DNA of 64,000 nucleotides from Arthrobacter sp. AZCC_0090 (GCF_014207375.1 NZ_JACHEE010000002.1:1-64000), one strand, 5' to 3'. Positions 48,307 through 58,472 are shown, counted from the stretch's first letter. Notes: generated from the sequence alone by a model not told the origin. Made by a program: numbers and translations.

Positions 48307-49861
48307 TGCTGACGAACGACTCCAACTCGGCGGCCAGGTTCTCATGGACCATGGCCACCACGCGGGTGCCTTCTTCCTCATGCTCAAGGCTCAGGATTTC
48401 GGCATCGGTGTTGTGCAGCTTGTTGATGAGCTCCCCACGGTTGTATGGAATCAGAACCTCAAGGCGCACACCGGGGCGCGGAATGGCCGTACTGATGGCC
48501 CCAAGGAGCTCGGCAATGCCCTGTCCCGTGCGGGTCGACACGACCACATGGCGTGGCTCTTTCTGCTTGAGCCGCTCGACGACAAACGGATCCGCGGCGT
48601 CCGCCTTGTTCAGCACAATGATTTCCGGGATCTTCCGGGCATCCACTTCGCTGAAGACCGTGCGGACGGCCGCGATCTGGCCTTCCGGGTCCGGGTGCGA
48701 AACGTCCACCACATGGAGGATCAGATCGGCGTCGGCTACCTCTTCCAGCGTGGAGCGGAAAGCCTCCACGAGCTGGGTGGGCAGCGAACGCACGAAGCCC
48801 ACGGTGTCCGAAAGCGTGTAGCCGATCCCGTCCGGGGTCTGTGCCTTACGGACGGTAGGATCCAGGGTGGCGAACAACGCGTTCTCCACGAGGACGCCGG
48901 CATCCGTGAGGCGATTGAGCAGGGAGGACTTCCCCGCGTTCGTGTATCCGGCGATGGCGACTGAAGGAACGGCATGACGACGGCGGTTGGCCCGCTTGGT
49001 CTCGCGGGCCGGCTTCATTGCGGCGATTTCACGCCGTAGCTTGGCCATCCGCGTGCGGATCCGACGACGGTCCAGTTCGATCTTGGTTTCGCCGGGACCC
49101 CGGGAACCCATACCTGCTCCGGCGCCGCCCACCTGGCCACCGGCCTGGCGGGACATGGAATCGCCCCAGCCGCGCAGGCGCGGCAACAGGTATTCCAGCT
49201 GTGCCAGCTCAACTTGGGCCTTGCCCTCACGGCTCTTCGCATGCTGCGCGAAAATATCGAGGATCAACGTGGTGCGGTCCACCACCTTGACCTTGACGAT
49301 GTCTTCAAGGCCGCGTCGCTGGGACGGCGCCAATTCTGCGTCGACCACCACGGTGTCAGCGCCGGTGGACTGCACAATGTCCTTGAGCTCCAGGGCTTTG
49401 CCAGAGCCGAGGAAGGTGCCTGGGTCCGGCTTCATGCGTCGCTGGACGATCCCATCCAGGACTTCCGAGCCAGCTGTCTCGGCCAGCGCGGCGAGTTCCC
49501 TCAAGGAGTTCTCGGCGTCAGCCAGGGTGCCCTCGGTCCAAAGACCGGCCAGCACGACGCGCTCAAGGCGCAGCTGCCGGTATTCGACTTCGGTGACATC
49601 TTCAAGTTCCGTGGACAGGCCCGCGCTACGGCGCAGGGCCCGGCGCTCGGCCAGATCCTCTTGATCGCCGTCGTAGATGCTGTGTTCGTCGTCCAAGCGG
49701 GAAATCGCCTGGGCCTTGCCAAACACGCCCCTGGGTTCTTCGCGTTCCTGCACTGCGGCAGGTGCGTCCTTGGAGAGAATCCGGTCGATGACAGCCTGGA
49801 TTTCTTCAGGACTCAGGTCCTGGGCGGCGGAATCGGGTCCGGTGTTCTTCTGCGTGGTCAT
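48299..49861 (-). CDS. hflX: GTPase HflX
   Basis: A 520-residue ribosome-associated GTPase that splits stalled 70S ribosomes. It has the N-terminal HflX domain (GSGKALELKDIVQSTGADTVVVD ... LILDIFAQHAKSREGKAQVELAQL), a glycine-rich linker and GPGETKIELDRRRI, then the G domain with GYTNAGKSSLLNRL (G1), DTVGFVRSLP (G3) and LNKADAAD (G4). The first ~75 residues are a charged extension usual in actinobacteria. AAAGGAG stands just ahead of ATG 49861. Confidence 0.95.
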   Translation of the reverse strand: MTTQKNTGPDSAAQDLSPEEIQAVIDRILSKDAPAAVQEREEPRGVFGKAQAISRLDDEHSIYDGDQEDLAERRALRRSAGLSTELEDVTEVEYRQLRLERVVLAGLWTEGTLADAENSLRELAALAETAGSEVLDGIVQRRMKPDPGTFLGSGKALELKDIVQSTGADTVVVDAELAPSQRRGLEDIVKVKVVDRTTLILDIFAQHAKSREGKAQVELAQLEYLLPRLRGWGDSMSRQAGGQVGGAGAGMGSRGPGETKIELDRRRIRTRMAKLRREIAAMKPARETKRANRRRHAVPSVAIAGYTNAGKSSLLNRLTDAGVLVENALFATLDPTVRKAQTPDGIGYTLSDTVGFVRSLPTQLVEAFRSTLEEVADADLILHVVDVSHPDPEGQIAAVRTVFSEVDARKIPEIIVLNKADAADPFVVERLKQKEPRHVVVSTRTGQGIAELLGAISTAIPRPGVRLEVLIPYNRGELINKLHNTDAEILSLEHEEEGTRVVAMVHENLAAELESFVSNG

Positions 49862-50249
49862 GGTCTCCTTTAGGGGTTCGGCATATCCAGAATAGTGCCG
49901 ATTGGGGTCTTGTGGCGCGGAATTCGCGCAGGGCTGATGCCTGGCAAGGCTCTGCCGATGGTCGGAGATCCCCATCCCGGGCTGCGCACGCGGATTGCGT
50001 GCACAAAACACAGGACGAGAGGGAGACGATCTGCTGAGTGTCCAGGCGTCAATAAACAACGTCTGGAACGGACATGCCAAGGCGGAATGGCGCTGCGAAT
50101 GATGCAGGCCTGCGTCGCCGGCGGTGCCGACTACTCAAAGATCAAGAACATGCGCACCACGCTATCAGACGCTGTCAAGTGCAGGTTGAGCTCGTTCGGA
50201 GCAATCCACGGTTTCCCTTGCCCGCTGCTGGCCACTAATCTGGCAAGCT
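49862..50249. other. Intergenic region between hflX and the RsmC-like gene
   Basis: 388 nt between divergent genes. It holds the hflX ribosome site and a possible -10 TATTCT about 27 nt before it, a TTGACA on the minus strand at 50173-50178 without a matching -10, and TAATCT at 50236-50241 ahead of the methyltransferase. The minus frame of hflX is open to 50080 but has no start signal. No RNA gene or small ORF is supported. Confidence 0.5.
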
Positions 50250-50864
50250 ATGGAGTCTGCTCACTATTTCAGCGCACAGCCCGCGGGGCCGTTCACCCGC
50301 AAACCCCTCACGGTGGAACTGGCCGGCGCGACCCGCCGGCTCCACACGTCGAGCGGCATCTTCAGCCCGGACGGGATCGACAAGGGAACAGCAATCCTGC
50401 TCTCCGAAGTTCCACCACCGGCTCCGCAGGGAAACCTGCTGGACATCGGCTGTGGTTGGGGACCCATTGCCTTGACCATGGGGCTCATGGCTCCGCACGC
50501 GCGCGTCCACGCGGTTGATGTCAACGAGCGCTGCATCACCCTGACCAACGAAAACGCCGCCCTGCTAGACCTCGGGAACGTTACCGCGAGCCTGCCCGAC
50601 GACGTCGACCCGGACGTGATGTTCGACACCATCTGGTCCAACCCGCCCATCCGCATCGGCAAAGATGGACTCCACGAACTGCTGCTCACCTGGCTGCCAC
50701 GGCTTGCCCCGGGTGGAAACGCGTGGCTGGTGGTTCAGAAAAACCTCGGCGCAGATTCGCTTCAGCGATGGCTTGCCGACGTTCTCGACGGTTCCTTCTC
50801 GGTCTCCCGGGAAAGCACGTCGAAATCGTTCCGCGTCCTGCGAATCAGGAAAGCGTCCCGCTAG
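50250..50864 (+). CDS. RsmC-like class I SAM-dependent methyltransferase
   Basis: A 204-residue Rossmann methyltransferase of the RsmC/MTS (DUF of small methyltransferase) type. SAM motif I is LLDIGCGWGPIALTMGL; the catalytic SNPPIRIGK (NPPF/Y-like) is characteristic of N2-guanine or related rRNA base methylases. Start of the conserved part is AHYFSAQPAGPFTRKPLTVELAG, as in homologues. It is half the length of E. coli RsmC, lacking the N-terminal domain. Exact target unknown. It converges on dapF with a 20-nt overlap. Confidence 0.88.
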   Translation: MESAHYFSAQPAGPFTRKPLTVELAGATRRLHTSSGIFSPDGIDKGTAILLSEVPPPAPQGNLLDIGCGWGPIALTMGLMAPHARVHAVDVNERCITLTNENAALLDLGNVTASLPDDVDPDVMFDTIWSNPPIRIGKDGLHELLLTWLPRLAPGGNAWLVVQKNLGADSLQRWLADVLDGSFSVSRESTSKSFRVLRIRKASR

Positions 50865-51813
50865 CGACAATCACGGCAGGGCCGCTGAGCTCCACATGTT
50901 CCCGGCCGCCCGCGCCCGGGAAGAACCGCACACCCACGACGCCGCCGGGAACGTTGACGCGCCACGTGTCCGGAGCGCCGTCCCCGGCCCAGTGGCGGAT
51001 CGCGACGGCCGCTGCGCAGGCACCCGTGCCGCACGACTGGGTTTCCCCGACGCCGCGTTCATGAACGCGCATGGTGATGTTGCCCGTCCCGTCATGCACG
51101 AGAGGCTCCGCGGGAACCACGAATTCCACGTTGGTGCCGTTGACTGGTTTGGGATCTACAACGGGCGCCTTGAAGAGCTGCGTGGACGTGAGCTCCGAAA
51201 GCTCGGCCAGTGCCACCACCGTGTGCGGATTGCCCATGCTGACCGACAATGCCGGCCGGGCAACCTCCAATCCGTCGGCACTGACGAGGGAGTCCATGGC
51301 CTTGCTGGTGGCGTCCTTGGGGAAAATGAACTCCCATGGGCCCATGTCCACCGCATAGCCGTCTGAGGTGCGGACAATCGTCTTGATGCCGCCGCGGGTT
51401 CCGATGGTCAAGGACTCTCCTGCGTCGAGGGAGACAAAACCCTGCTCGATGAGGAAATGGATGAATACACGGACGCCGTTGCCGCACATTTCGGACAGCG
51501 AACCGTCACCGTTCCGGTAGTCCATGAACCACTCGGCGTCGGAGTCCGCTTCGAGGAGCTGGCGGCCTTCGGGGAGGAACCGCGAGGGGACGGCGCGGAT
51601 GAGCCCGTCCCCACCTATGCCCAAGTGGCGGTTACAAAGCGCTGCAACTTGATCCGGAGAGATTTGGTGCGCGTCCTCGGGGTCCGCGATGAGGACGAAA
51701 TCGTTGCCCGTACCGTGCCCCTTGGAGAAGGCCAGGCCGTGGAGACCGGAAGCGGGTACGGCACCGCCGGCAGCGGCTGGCTGCGGGGCGGTAAATGCAA
51801 GGGTTTCGTCCAT
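50845..51813 (-). CDS. dapF: Diaminopimelate epimerase
   Basis: Converts LL- to meso-diaminopimelate for lysine and, where used, peptidoglycan synthesis. The 322-residue enzyme has both catalytic cysteines, in SEMCGNGVRVF and TQSCGTGACAAAV, and GLAFSKGHGTGNDFVLI near the start. In lineages with lysine-type peptidoglycan, such as many Arthrobacter, it serves lysine biosynthesis. TAGCCT at 51820-51825 lies 6 nt before the ATG, so probably leaderless. The first ~25 residues are an Ala/Pro-rich extension. Confidence 0.95.
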   Translation of the reverse strand: MDETLAFTAPQPAAAGGAVPASGLHGLAFSKGHGTGNDFVLIADPEDAHQISPDQVAALCNRHLGIGGDGLIRAVPSRFLPEGRQLLEADSDAEWFMDYRNGDGSLSEMCGNGVRVFIHFLIEQGFVSLDAGESLTIGTRGGIKTIVRTSDGYAVDMGPWEFIFPKDATSKAMDSLVSADGLEVARPALSVSMGNPHTVVALAELSELTSTQLFKAPVVDPKPVNGTNVEFVVPAEPLVHDGTGNITMRVHERGVGETQSCGTGACAAAVAIRHWAGDGAPDTWRVNVPGGVVGVRFFPGAGGREHVELSGPAVIVASGTLS

Positions 51814-51844
51814 GGATCAAGGCTACCTGTACCGCGGGTTGCGC

Positions 51845-52786
51845 CTAAATCGCCGACGCCTGACTTGCGCAGATTTCTGCGGCCTTGGTCACCAAATCGG
51901 GATCCTGCCAGTCAAGCCAGCGGATCCGGGCGTCGGCGCGGAACCAGGTGAGCTGGCGGCGGGCGAATTGGCGAGTGGCCACGATGGTTTCCTCGGCCGC
52001 CGTGGCCGTGTCCGATTCGCCGTCGAGAACCTTGAGGAATTGCGCGTAGCCAAGGGCGCGCGAGGCCGTCTTGCCTCGCCGCAGCCCGGCGGCGTCCAGC
52101 CGCGCGACCTCATCGAGAAGTCCCGCGTCGACCATCCTATGGACGCGCTCGGCGAGCCGATCGCGCAGTACGTCGCGATCGACGTCGAGCCCTATCTGTA
52201 CGGCCGGCTGAAAGTACTCGCGCTGCGGCATGAAGGAACTGAACGGACGTCCGGTCAGCTCGAAGACTTCCAGCGCCCGGATGACGCGGCGCGCGTCGCC
52301 GAGCCTGCCCGCCGAAATGGGGTCGACACGCTGCAATCGTTCCTGCAGCACGAGGAGGCCGGATGTTGCGTGCTCTAGCTCCAGCCGTTGCCTGACGTCA
52401 GGATCCGTGCCCGGGAATTCCAGGACATCCAGCGCCGCCCGAACGTAGAGTCCGGAGCCGCCCACCAGGATGGCCCGCTTGCCTCGGCGATGAATATCGC
52501 GGATAGCGGACCGGCATTCGGCCTGGAAATCGGAGACGCTGGCTTCTTGGGTGACGTCCATGGTGTCCAGGAGATGGTGGGGCACTCCCCTGCGTTCAGC
52601 GATGCTGATCTTGGCCGTGCCGATGTCCATGCCCCGGTAAAACTGCATGGCATCGGCGTTGATCACCTCGCCGTCAAGCTCTAGGGCGAGAGCGACGCCA
52701 AGATCGGACTTGCCGGACCCGGTTGGTCCGACGACGGCGATCACGGGCGGATTCGGATCAGTCGAGCCGGCCGGTACTGCTGTCAT
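51845..52786 (-). CDS. miaA: tRNA dimethylallyltransferase
   Basis: Adds the dimethylallyl group to A37 of tRNAs reading UNN codons; 313 residues. P-loop [40 protein letters not shown] and RRQLTWFR all match the family. It is 6 nt downstream of the miaB stop, so both steps of ms2i6A formation are made from one transcript. Confidence 0.96.
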   Translation of the reverse strand: MTAVPAGSTDPNPPVIAVVGPTGSGKSDLGVALALELDGEVINADAMQFYRGMDIGTAKISIAERRGVPHHLLDTMDVTQEASVSDFQAECRSAIRDIHRRGKRAILVGGSGLYVRAALDVLEFPGTDPDVRQRLELEHATSGLLVLQERLQRVDPISAGRLGDARRVIRALEVFELTGRPFSSFMPQREYFQPAVQIGLDVDRDVLRDRLAERVHRMVDAGLLDEVARLDAAGLRRGKTASRALGYAQFLKVLDGESDTATAAEETIVATRQFARRQLTWFRADARIRWLDWQDPDLVTKAAEICASQASAI

Positions 52787-52792
52787 GCCGAG

Positions 52793-54367
52793 CTAGCCGC
52801 GTCGCGCGGGGAGCGACGGCATGCCGAGGGAGACGCCCTTCTGGCCTGTGGCACCGGCGGCACGCGGGGCCGGAGCGCCACAGGAGTCAGCCTGGGAGCG
52901 GTCCCAGGCGTCGCCGGCACGGGAGCGCCTCAAGCTGTAGTCCGCCGTCGTGGCCGGGTCCGAAACGAGGTGGAAGGCCGCTGCCTCCGTGATGGTCACG
53001 GTGACGAAGTCGCCAGGCCGTGGGGTCTCTGCGCCTTCGGGCACGGAGAAGTGGACCAGCCGCTGGTCCTGGGAGCGACCGGACAAGCGATGCGTTTCCT
53101 CGGCCTTGCGTCCTGACTGGGCCGTGACGAGGAGTTCAACCCGGCGTCCGAGCTGTTTCGCATTCTCCTCGGCCGCGATGCGGTCCTGAAGGCCCGTCAG
53201 GCGCTCGTAGCGCTCTTGGACAACGGCCTTCGGTAGCTGGTCAGGAAGGTCCGAAGCCGGGGTGCCTGGGCGCTTGGAGTACTGGAAGGTGAAGGCTGAG
53301 GCGAAGCGTGACTTCTCGACGACGTCGAGCGTGGCTTGGAAGTCCTCTTCCGTCTCGCCGGGGAAGCCCACGATGATGTCGGTGGTGATTGCTGCGTGGG
53401 GAATCTTGTCACGTACCTTGTCCAGGATGCCCAGGAACTTGGTAGACCGGTAGGAGCGGCGCATCTCCTTGAGCACTTTGTCCGAGCCGGATTGGAGAGG
53501 CATATGCAGCTGCGGCATGACATTGGGGGTCTCAGCCATCGCGTCGATGACGTCGTCGGTGAAGGCAGCCGGGTGCGGGCTCGTAAAGCGCACGCGCTCG
53601 AGGCCCTCGATGTCACCGCATGCGCGGAGCAACTTGGAAAAGGCCAGACGATCGCCGAATTCCACACCGTAGGAGTTCACATTCTGGCCCAGCAGGGTGA
53701 CCTCGACGGCACCGTCGTCCACCAATGCCTGGATTTCAGCCAGGATCTCGCCTGGGCGGCGGTCCTTCTCCTTGCCGCGCAGAGACGGCACGATGCAAAA
53801 CGTGCAGGTGTTGTTGCAGCCCACGGAGATGGAAACCCAACCCGAATACACAGAGTCGCGCCTGGTGGGAAGGGTAGACGGGAAGACGTCCAGCGATTCC
53901 AAGATCTCCAGCTGGGCCTCGTTGTTGTGGCGGGCACGGTCCAACAATGCCGGGAGCGCGCCCACGTTGTGTGTACCGAACACGGCATCCACCCAGGGAG
54001 CCTTGCGCACAATGGTTTCGCGGTCCTTCTGCGCCAGGCATCCGCCCACCGCGATCTGCATGCCCGGATGGGCCGCCTTGACCTGCTTGAGTTCCCCGAG
54101 GTTGCCGTAGAGCTTGTTGTCAGCGTTCTCGCGGACTGCGCAGGTATTGAAAACCACGACGTCGGCGACGCCTCCGTCGAAGGGCACGTATCCTGCATCC
54201 TCCAGGAGTCCTGCCATGCGCTCGGAGTCATGGACATTCATCTGGCAACCGAAGGTACGCACTTGGTAGGTGCGCTGCGCCCCAGGGGCGGGTGCGGGGT
54301 CGCCGACCTGGGCCGGAGAGGGCTGCTGAACGGGGGCTGGTGCTGGTGCTGCGGAAGGGGAACTCAC
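52793..54367 (-). CDS. miaB: tRNA-2-methylthio-N6-dimethylallyladenosine synthase
   Basis: Radical SAM methylthiotransferase that modifies i6A37, 524 residues. Domains: N-terminal MTTase with [22 protein letters not shown] and VGGCLAQKD (three cysteines of the auxiliary cluster); radical [23 protein letters not shown] near 430-490. A ~30-residue Pro/Ala-rich N-terminus and a ~40-residue C-terminal tail flank the core. Start is GTG 54367, with TACCCT at 54374-54379, 6 nt ahead. Upstream open frame runs into the next gene and is not coding. Confidence 0.95.
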   Translation of the reverse strand: MSSPSAAPAPAPVQQPSPAQVGDPAPAPGAQRTYQVRTFGCQMNVHDSERMAGLLEDAGYVPFDGGVADVVVFNTCAVRENADNKLYGNLGELKQVKAAHPGMQIAVGGCLAQKDRETIVRKAPWVDAVFGTHNVGALPALLDRARHNNEAQLEILESLDVFPSTLPTRRDSVYSGWVSISVGCNNTCTFCIVPSLRGKEKDRRPGEILAEIQALVDDGAVEVTLLGQNVNSYGVEFGDRLAFSKLLRACGDIEGLERVRFTSPHPAAFTDDVIDAMAETPNVMPQLHMPLQSGSDKVLKEMRRSYRSTKFLGILDKVRDKIPHAAITTDIIVGFPGETEEDFQATLDVVEKSRFASAFTFQYSKRPGTPASDLPDQLPKAVVQERYERLTGLQDRIAAEENAKQLGRRVELLVTAQSGRKAEETHRLSGRSQDQRLVHFSVPEGAETPRPGDFVTVTITEAAAFHLVSDPATTADYSLRRSRAGDAWDRSQADSCGAPAPRAAGATGQKGVSLGMPSLPARRG

Positions 54368-54389
54368 CAATCTAGGGTAGCCCCTCGGA

Positions 54390-55592
54390 CTAGTACCAGT
54401 TGAAGCCCATCTCGTGCTGCCACGCGTTGCAGGGGGAACCGTAACGGTCGCGGATATAGCCGAGGCCCCAATCGATCTGGGTCCGGTAGTTGCTGAGCCA
54501 GTCGCTGCCCGCGGAATAGTACTTGTCCGGCGGCAGTGCCTGCGCGATACCGTAGGCCCCACTGCTCGGATTGGTGGCGTCTGTCATCCAGCTCGATTCC
54601 TGCGTCCACAGCAGGGACAGGCACTGCATCTGATCCTGGCCCCAGCCATAGGCACCAAGTCGCGAAGAAGCATATTGCCGCGCCCCTGGCGGATCGTTGA
54701 CGACGCTTCCCCCGCCGCCCGCAAATCCGCCACCGCCTCCGCTGCTCACGGGCTGCTGGGCCTGCTGGTTGGCCGCTGCTGCGGCTTCCGCGGCGCGCTG
54801 GGCCGCCTCTCGCTTGGCCTCTTGGGCAGCCTGGTAGGCGGCAAGCGCCACCTGGCCTTCTTGGTATTTTTGAGCAACAGCGGCAGAAGTGGAAGTCAAT
54901 GACGCAAGCTGGGCGACCATGGTCTTTCGCTGGCCCTCCGTGGCGGCGACGCTATCTTCGGCGGCGCGTCTGGCAGACTCTGCGGCCTGCGCCTTCGCCG
55001 CGGCGTCACTGTCCAACTGGGCCAAGACATCGCGGGCAGCTTGCTCTTGGGCAGTTGCGGCCGCAGATGCCTGGGCCGCACTGAGCGCATCAGCGTGCAG
55101 TTTCGCCGTACGATCCAGCACCCGGTTCAGCAAGGCGTAACTCTGGAGATTATCAGGTTGAATGGCGGCATTCGCGAGGGTCCATGGGCCCGGATCGAAA
55201 CCGCCGGACTCGTACGCCCTGACCACTAGTGCGGACGTGGCCTTCTTCAGGGAATCCGCCTTCGCCCTGGCCTGCTGGGACGCCTCGGCCAGTTTCTGGG
55301 TCACGCCTTGCTGATGCGCCAAAGCGTCGTGCGCTTTGGCGTACTCAGCTCCCGCTTTGATGGCAGCCGCACCCAGTTCACCTGACTTCTGCTGCAGTCC
55401 CACGAGCAATTGGTTGATGCGGGCCACTTCGGCACTCGCGGCCGCTTCATTTCCCTGGGCTTGTTGTACCTCCGCCCAACTGGGATAACCCGACGGCGGA
55501 GCGTCGTCGGCCGAGGCCGGGACTGCTTGGAGCAACGACGCGACAAGCAAAGGCACAACGACTGCCGAAAGCCGCCACGACAACGCTTTCAT
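54390..55592 (-). CDS. Secreted coiled-coil protein with C-terminal lytic transglycosylase-like domain
   Basis: A 400-residue exported protein. Signal peptide at 1-28 ([21 protein letters not shown], cleavage after PASA). Residues ~40-275 form a long Ala/Gln/Lys-rich coiled coil, as in the activators of cell-wall hydrolases; a Gly-rich linker ([13 protein letters not shown]) follows. The C-terminal ~90 residues ([40 protein letters not shown], ending [11 protein letters not shown]) resemble actinobacterial lysozyme/transglycosylase domains, with Glu in the QESSW motif as likely catalytic residue. Probably remodels peptidoglycan. A 13-bp palindrome (55607-55619) lies just upstream. Confidence 0.83.
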   Translation of the reverse strand: MKALSWRLSAVVVPLLVASLLQAVPASADDAPPSGYPSWAEVQQAQGNEAAASAEVARINQLLVGLQQKSGELGAAAIKAGAEYAKAHDALAHQQGVTQKLAEASQQARAKADSLKKATSALVVRAYESGGFDPGPWTLANAAIQPDNLQSYALLNRVLDRTAKLHADALSAAQASAAATAQEQAARDVLAQLDSDAAAKAQAAESARRAAEDSVAATEGQRKTMVAQLASLTSTSAAVAQKYQEGQVALAAYQAAQEAKREAAQRAAEAAAAANQQAQQPVSSGGGGGFAGGGGSVVNDPPGARQYASSRLGAYGWGQDQMQCLSLLWTQESSWMTDATNPSSGAYGIAQALPPDKYYSAGSDWLSNYRTQIDWGLGYIRDRYGSPCNAWQHEMGFNWY

Positions 55593-55606
55593 TGGATCTG
55601 ACCTGC

Positions 55607-55619
55607 TTCCGAATCGGAA
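55607..55619. other. Palindrome upstream of the coiled-coil wall protein
   Basis: TTCCGAATCGGAA, 6-bp arms about a central A, 15 nt upstream of the start codon. A possible operator; no regulator is assigned. Confidence 0.35.
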
Positions 55620-55686
55620 CACTAGTCCAGAACCTTAGCCGAAGGCGATCAATGCTCATACCCGACGTCGCCGCTCGGTACGATAC

Positions 55687-56415
55687 TCACAGGCAGCTCT
55701 CAGTTTGGGAAGCTCCCTGCCTAAGCGATGTGCTCCGTCTCCGGAGTGCTGTTTTCCCGAGCGTTCCGGGACTCCGGTTCCCCCGCCAAGGCTTCGTCCA
55801 GGACCTCGCCAAGGCTTCGTCCAGGACCTCGCCAACGATCCGGAATGCAGCCGATGGTTGGTAGCCCTTGCGGGCGAGCATCGACGCAAGCCGACGCGTC
55901 TGCTTGTCGCGTTCGGCCCTGTCCGAAAGGTCGACGCCGGCCCTCAACCGACGTGCAACCAGATCCCTGGCCGCGTTCCGCTCATCCTCATCGCTCAGTT
56001 GCGCCAAGGCACCCTCAGCCGTTTCGGCGTCGATCCCCTTGTCCGCCAATTCGCGGCGCAACGCACCCCTGGCAAGTTTCCTCGACTGGGCGCGGCTGCG
56101 GACCCACATCTCGGCAAACTCGGCATCATCAATGAGCCGGACTTCCTCGAAACGGTCCAACACGGCTTCGGCCACGGTTTCAGGCACGTTCCGCTCAGCC
56201 AGTTTGCGCGCCAGCTGAAGCCTGCTCTTCGGCGAGTTAGTCAGTTGGCGGAGGACAATGGCTCTGGCCACCGCCTCCGGATTGGCGTCGGCACCCACTG
56301 CCACAGCCGAATCCGCGGATGGACCCCACGACCGTCTCGAACCTGAGGACTGCGTCGGCCCAGAGGACAGTGTCGAACCTGAGGACAGTGAATGCCCTCG
56401 GCGCTTAGCCGTCAA
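55687..56415 (-). CDS. recX: Regulatory protein RecX, C-terminus frameshifted
   Basis: Inhibitor and modulator of RecA filaments. The conserved three-helix repeats run from [29 protein letters not shown] to [20 protein letters not shown]. Start is TTG 56415, overlapping the recA stop by 11 nt; the first ~40 residues are Ser/Gly-rich repeats ([16 protein letters not shown]) with doubtful role. At 55785-55830 a 23-bp unit is perfectly duplicated in tandem; it shifts the frame and replaces the natural ending with about 39 unrelated residues. Removing one copy gives a shorter frame ending at 55721. Core domains are intact, so partial or full function is likely. Confidence 0.9.
   Translation of the reverse strand: MTAKRRGHSLSSGSTLSSGPTQSSGSRRSWGPSADSAVAVGADANPEAVARAIVLRQLTNSPKSRLQLARKLAERNVPETVAEAVLDRFEEVRLIDDAEFAEMWVRSRAQSRKLARGALRRELADKGIDAETAEGALAQLSDEDERNAARDLVARRLRAGVDLSDRAERDKQTRRLASMLARKGYQPSAAFRIVGEVLDEALARSWTKPWRGNRSPGTLGKTALRRRSTSLRQGASQTESCL
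55785..55830. repeat. Perfect 23-bp tandem duplication in recX
   Basis: The unit GCCAAGGCTTCGTCCAGGACCTC occurs twice head to tail (55785-55807 and 55808-55830) and is followed by GCCAACG. Since 23 is not a multiple of three, it changes the reading frame of the recX 3' end. Confidence 0.95.
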
Positions 56416-57454
56416 CGGCCTTCAGCTTCGGAGATTTCTCGGCTTCGGCAGGCTTGATTACTCCGACACCAAGCTTTTCCTTGATGAGCCGCTCGAGGTC
56501 CGCGGCCAACTCCGGGTTGTCCCGCAGGAAGCGGCGGGAGTTCTCCATACCTTGCCCCAGCTGGTCGCCGTCATAGGTGAACCACGAACCGGACTTCTTG
56601 ATGATGCCGTGCTCGACGCCCATGTCGATAATGCCACCCTCACGGGAAATGCCCTGGCCGTAGATGATGTCGAATTCGGCAATTTTGAAGGGCGGAGCCA
56701 TCTTGTTCTTGACGATCTTGGCCTTGGTACGGTTGCCTACCGAATCCGCACCTTCCTTCAGCGTCTGGATGCGGCGGACGTCGATGCGGATGGAGGCATA
56801 GAACTTCAGCGCCTTACCACCGGTAGTGGTTTCCGGGGAACCGAAGAAGACGCCGATCTTTTCACGGAGCTGGTTGATGAAGATGGCGGTCGTCTTGGTC
56901 TGGCTCAGCCGGCCAGTGATCTTACGCAGGGCCTGGCTCATGAGACGGGCCTGGAGGCCGACGTGGGAATCGCCCATTTCGCCTTCGATTTCAGCACGGG
57001 GAACCAGCGCGGCGACGGAGTCGATCACGATGACGTCCAAGGAGCCGGAGCCGATCAGCATGTCCATGATCTCAAGCGCCTGCTCACCGGTGTCCGGCTG
57101 TGAAACCAGAAGGGCGTCGGTGTCGACGCCTAGTTTCGCCGCGTATTCGGGATCAAGGGCGTGCTCTGCGTCGATGAAGGCGGCAATGCCGCCCTGACGC
57201 TGGGCGTTGGCCACGGCGTGCAGCGCGACGGTAGTCTTACCCGAAGATTCCGGACCGTAAATTTCGACGACACGGCCACGAGGCAGTCCGCCAATGCCAA
57301 GAGCGACGTCCAAGGCTATGGAGCCGGTCGGAATGACCTCGATAGGCGCCCGGACTTCGTCACCCAGACGCATGACCGAGCCCTTGCCGAATTGCTTGTC
57401 AATCTGGGCAAGCGCCGCCTCGAGCGCCTTCTCACGATCCTGATTTGCCGCCAT
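56405..57454 (-). CDS. recA: Recombinase RecA
   Basis: A 349-residue RecA: strand exchange, recombinational repair and LexA co-cleavage. P-loop [13 protein letters not shown], Walker [16 protein letters not shown], loop L2 region [23 protein letters not shown]-terminal domain ending [16 protein letters not shown]. No intein is present, unlike some mycobacteria. AGAGGTG precedes the ATG. A LexA box lies at 57643-57658; TTCGAA-18-TATGCT around it forms a candidate promoter with a ~160-nt leader. recX overlaps its 3' end. Confidence 0.98.
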   Translation of the reverse strand: MAANQDREKALEAALAQIDKQFGKGSVMRLGDEVRAPIEVIPTGSIALDVALGIGGLPRGRVVEIYGPESSGKTTVALHAVANAQRQGGIAAFIDAEHALDPEYAAKLGVDTDALLVSQPDTGEQALEIMDMLIGSGSLDVIVIDSVAALVPRAEIEGEMGDSHVGLQARLMSQALRKITGRLSQTKTTAIFINQLREKIGVFFGSPETTTGGKALKFYASIRIDVRRIQTLKEGADSVGNRTKAKIVKNKMAPPFKIAEFDIIYGQGISREGGIIDMGVEHGIIKKSGSWFTYDGDQLGQGMENSRRFLRDNPELAADLERLIKEKLGVGVIKPAEAEKSPKLKAVDG

Positions 57455-57642
57455 GGTTCACACCTCTGATGCTTTCTCGCTGTGGACTGGCCTGAACGGC
57501 CGCTTTCCTGTCTCATCCGACGCTAGTACGGGCCGCCGACAATATTGCGTGCGACTTCGTCTATGTGGAAAACCACAGGTTCGAATGATGCGGAAACCGG
57601 TCCGTCAGGGTAAATTTTCCTCTGAAAGGAGCATAGCCTCAT

Positions 57643-57658
57643 CCGAACAGATATTCGA
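57643..57658. promoter_or_regulatory. LexA (SOS) box upstream of recA
   Basis: CCGAAC-AGAT-ATTCGA on the plus strand, two mismatches to TCGAAC-N4-GTTCGA, 189 nt upstream of the recA ATG and 36 nt downstream of the DUF3046 stop. Confidence 0.72.
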
Positions 57659-57693
57659 ACAATTGGTAGGCGTGTCCCCAGAGCAACCGGATC

Positions 57694-57933
57694 CTAAAAC
57701 GTCGCGGAACCCCTGTCGGCAGGCTTGACGTCCCTGCCGAGCCGTCGCTCCGGCGGAACGTCCTGGACGTCGCACAAGGCAAGCCAGACGTCGCGGGGGC
57801 TGTAGCCCGCAGCCAAAGCGTCGTTTGCCGTACGGCCGCCAACGCCGGCCAATACAAGGGAGCCGCTGAGGACCCGGGAGTAGCCAGCCCCGAATTCATC
57901 GTCCATCAGCCGCCAGAAGTCACTGATCCGCAC
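57694..57933 (-). CDS. DUF3046 domain-containing protein
   Basis: A 79-residue protein, entirely DUF3046: RISDFWRLMDDEFGAGYSRVLSGSLVLAG, then TANDALAAGYSPRDVWLALCDVQDVPPERR. The function is unknown; it is a frequent upstream neighbour of recA in actinobacteria. GTG 57933 is used, with a TTG one codon earlier as alternative; neither has a strong ribosome site. A 239-nt gap containing the SOS box separates it from recA, so recA has its own promoter. Confidence 0.87.
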   Translation of the reverse strand: MRISDFWRLMDDEFGAGYSRVLSGSLVLAGVGGRTANDALAAGYSPRDVWLALCDVQDVPPERRLGRDVKPADRGSATF

Positions 57934-57961
57934 CAATAGAGTCTCTCACGGGACCGGACTC

Positions 57962-57967
57962 TAGAAT
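57962..57967 (+). promoter_or_regulatory. -10 element of the MarR gene
   Basis: TAGAAT, 7 nt before the ATG at 57975; predicts transcription starting at that ATG. A second ATG (57966) overlaps the element and is therefore unlikely to be used. Confidence 0.5.
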
Positions 57968-57974
57968 GGTTGTC

Positions 57975-58472
57975 ATGAGCAACACTCCCGACGACGCACC
58001 AGAAATGGTAGAGGCAGGCGACAACGTCGACGCCGCCCTCCAGCAGGTGGAACACCAGCTGAGCATGTTCTGGCGACGCGCACGATCGCTGTCACACCAG
58101 CTATCCCGCCAGGTCCACCCCGACATGGAACCGGCCGCTTACGGGCTGCTCTCGATCATCCGGAAGGAAGGCCCCATTCGCCTGACGGAACTCGCCTCGT
58201 GCATCGGCGTCGGGAAGCCGTCCGTGAGCCGCCAGATCGCGTTCCTTGAGAGCATCGGCATGGTCTACAAGGAAGCCGATCCCCAGGACGGGCGTGCGCA
58301 GTCGATTCGACTTACTCCTAAGGGCGAGGAAAAGATGCACCAGGTCCAGGACGCACGCCGGCAGGTCTTCCGGGAACGCCTGGGTGAGTGGCCACTGGAG
58401 GAAATCCAGACGCTCGCGGACTACATCGAGCGACTCAACGCAGCCTACGGCGAAGGAATCGGCAAGGACTGA
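57975..58472 (+). CDS. MarR-family transcriptional regulator
   Basis: A 165-residue dimeric winged-helix regulator: dimerisation helices at both ends (VEHQLSMFWRRARSLSHQLSRQV and QTLADYIERLNAAYG) and the winged helix RLTELASCIGVGKPSVSRQIAFLESIGMVYKEADPQDGRAQSIRLTPKG in the middle. Ligand and targets are unknown; no transporter or enzyme is adjacent on this strand, so it probably acts elsewhere. A strong terminator follows at once. Confidence 0.92.
   Translation: MSNTPDDAPEMVEAGDNVDAALQQVEHQLSMFWRRARSLSHQLSRQVHPDMEPAAYGLLSIIRKEGPIRLTELASCIGVGKPSVSRQIAFLESIGMVYKEADPQDGRAQSIRLTPKGEEKMHQVQDARRQVFRERLGEWPLEEIQTLADYIERLNAAYGEGIGKD

Noticed and set aside
49862..50080. Upstream extension of hflX by 73 codons
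   Set aside because: AAAGGAG directly precedes ATG 49861 and family similarity begins after it; the extension has no start signal.
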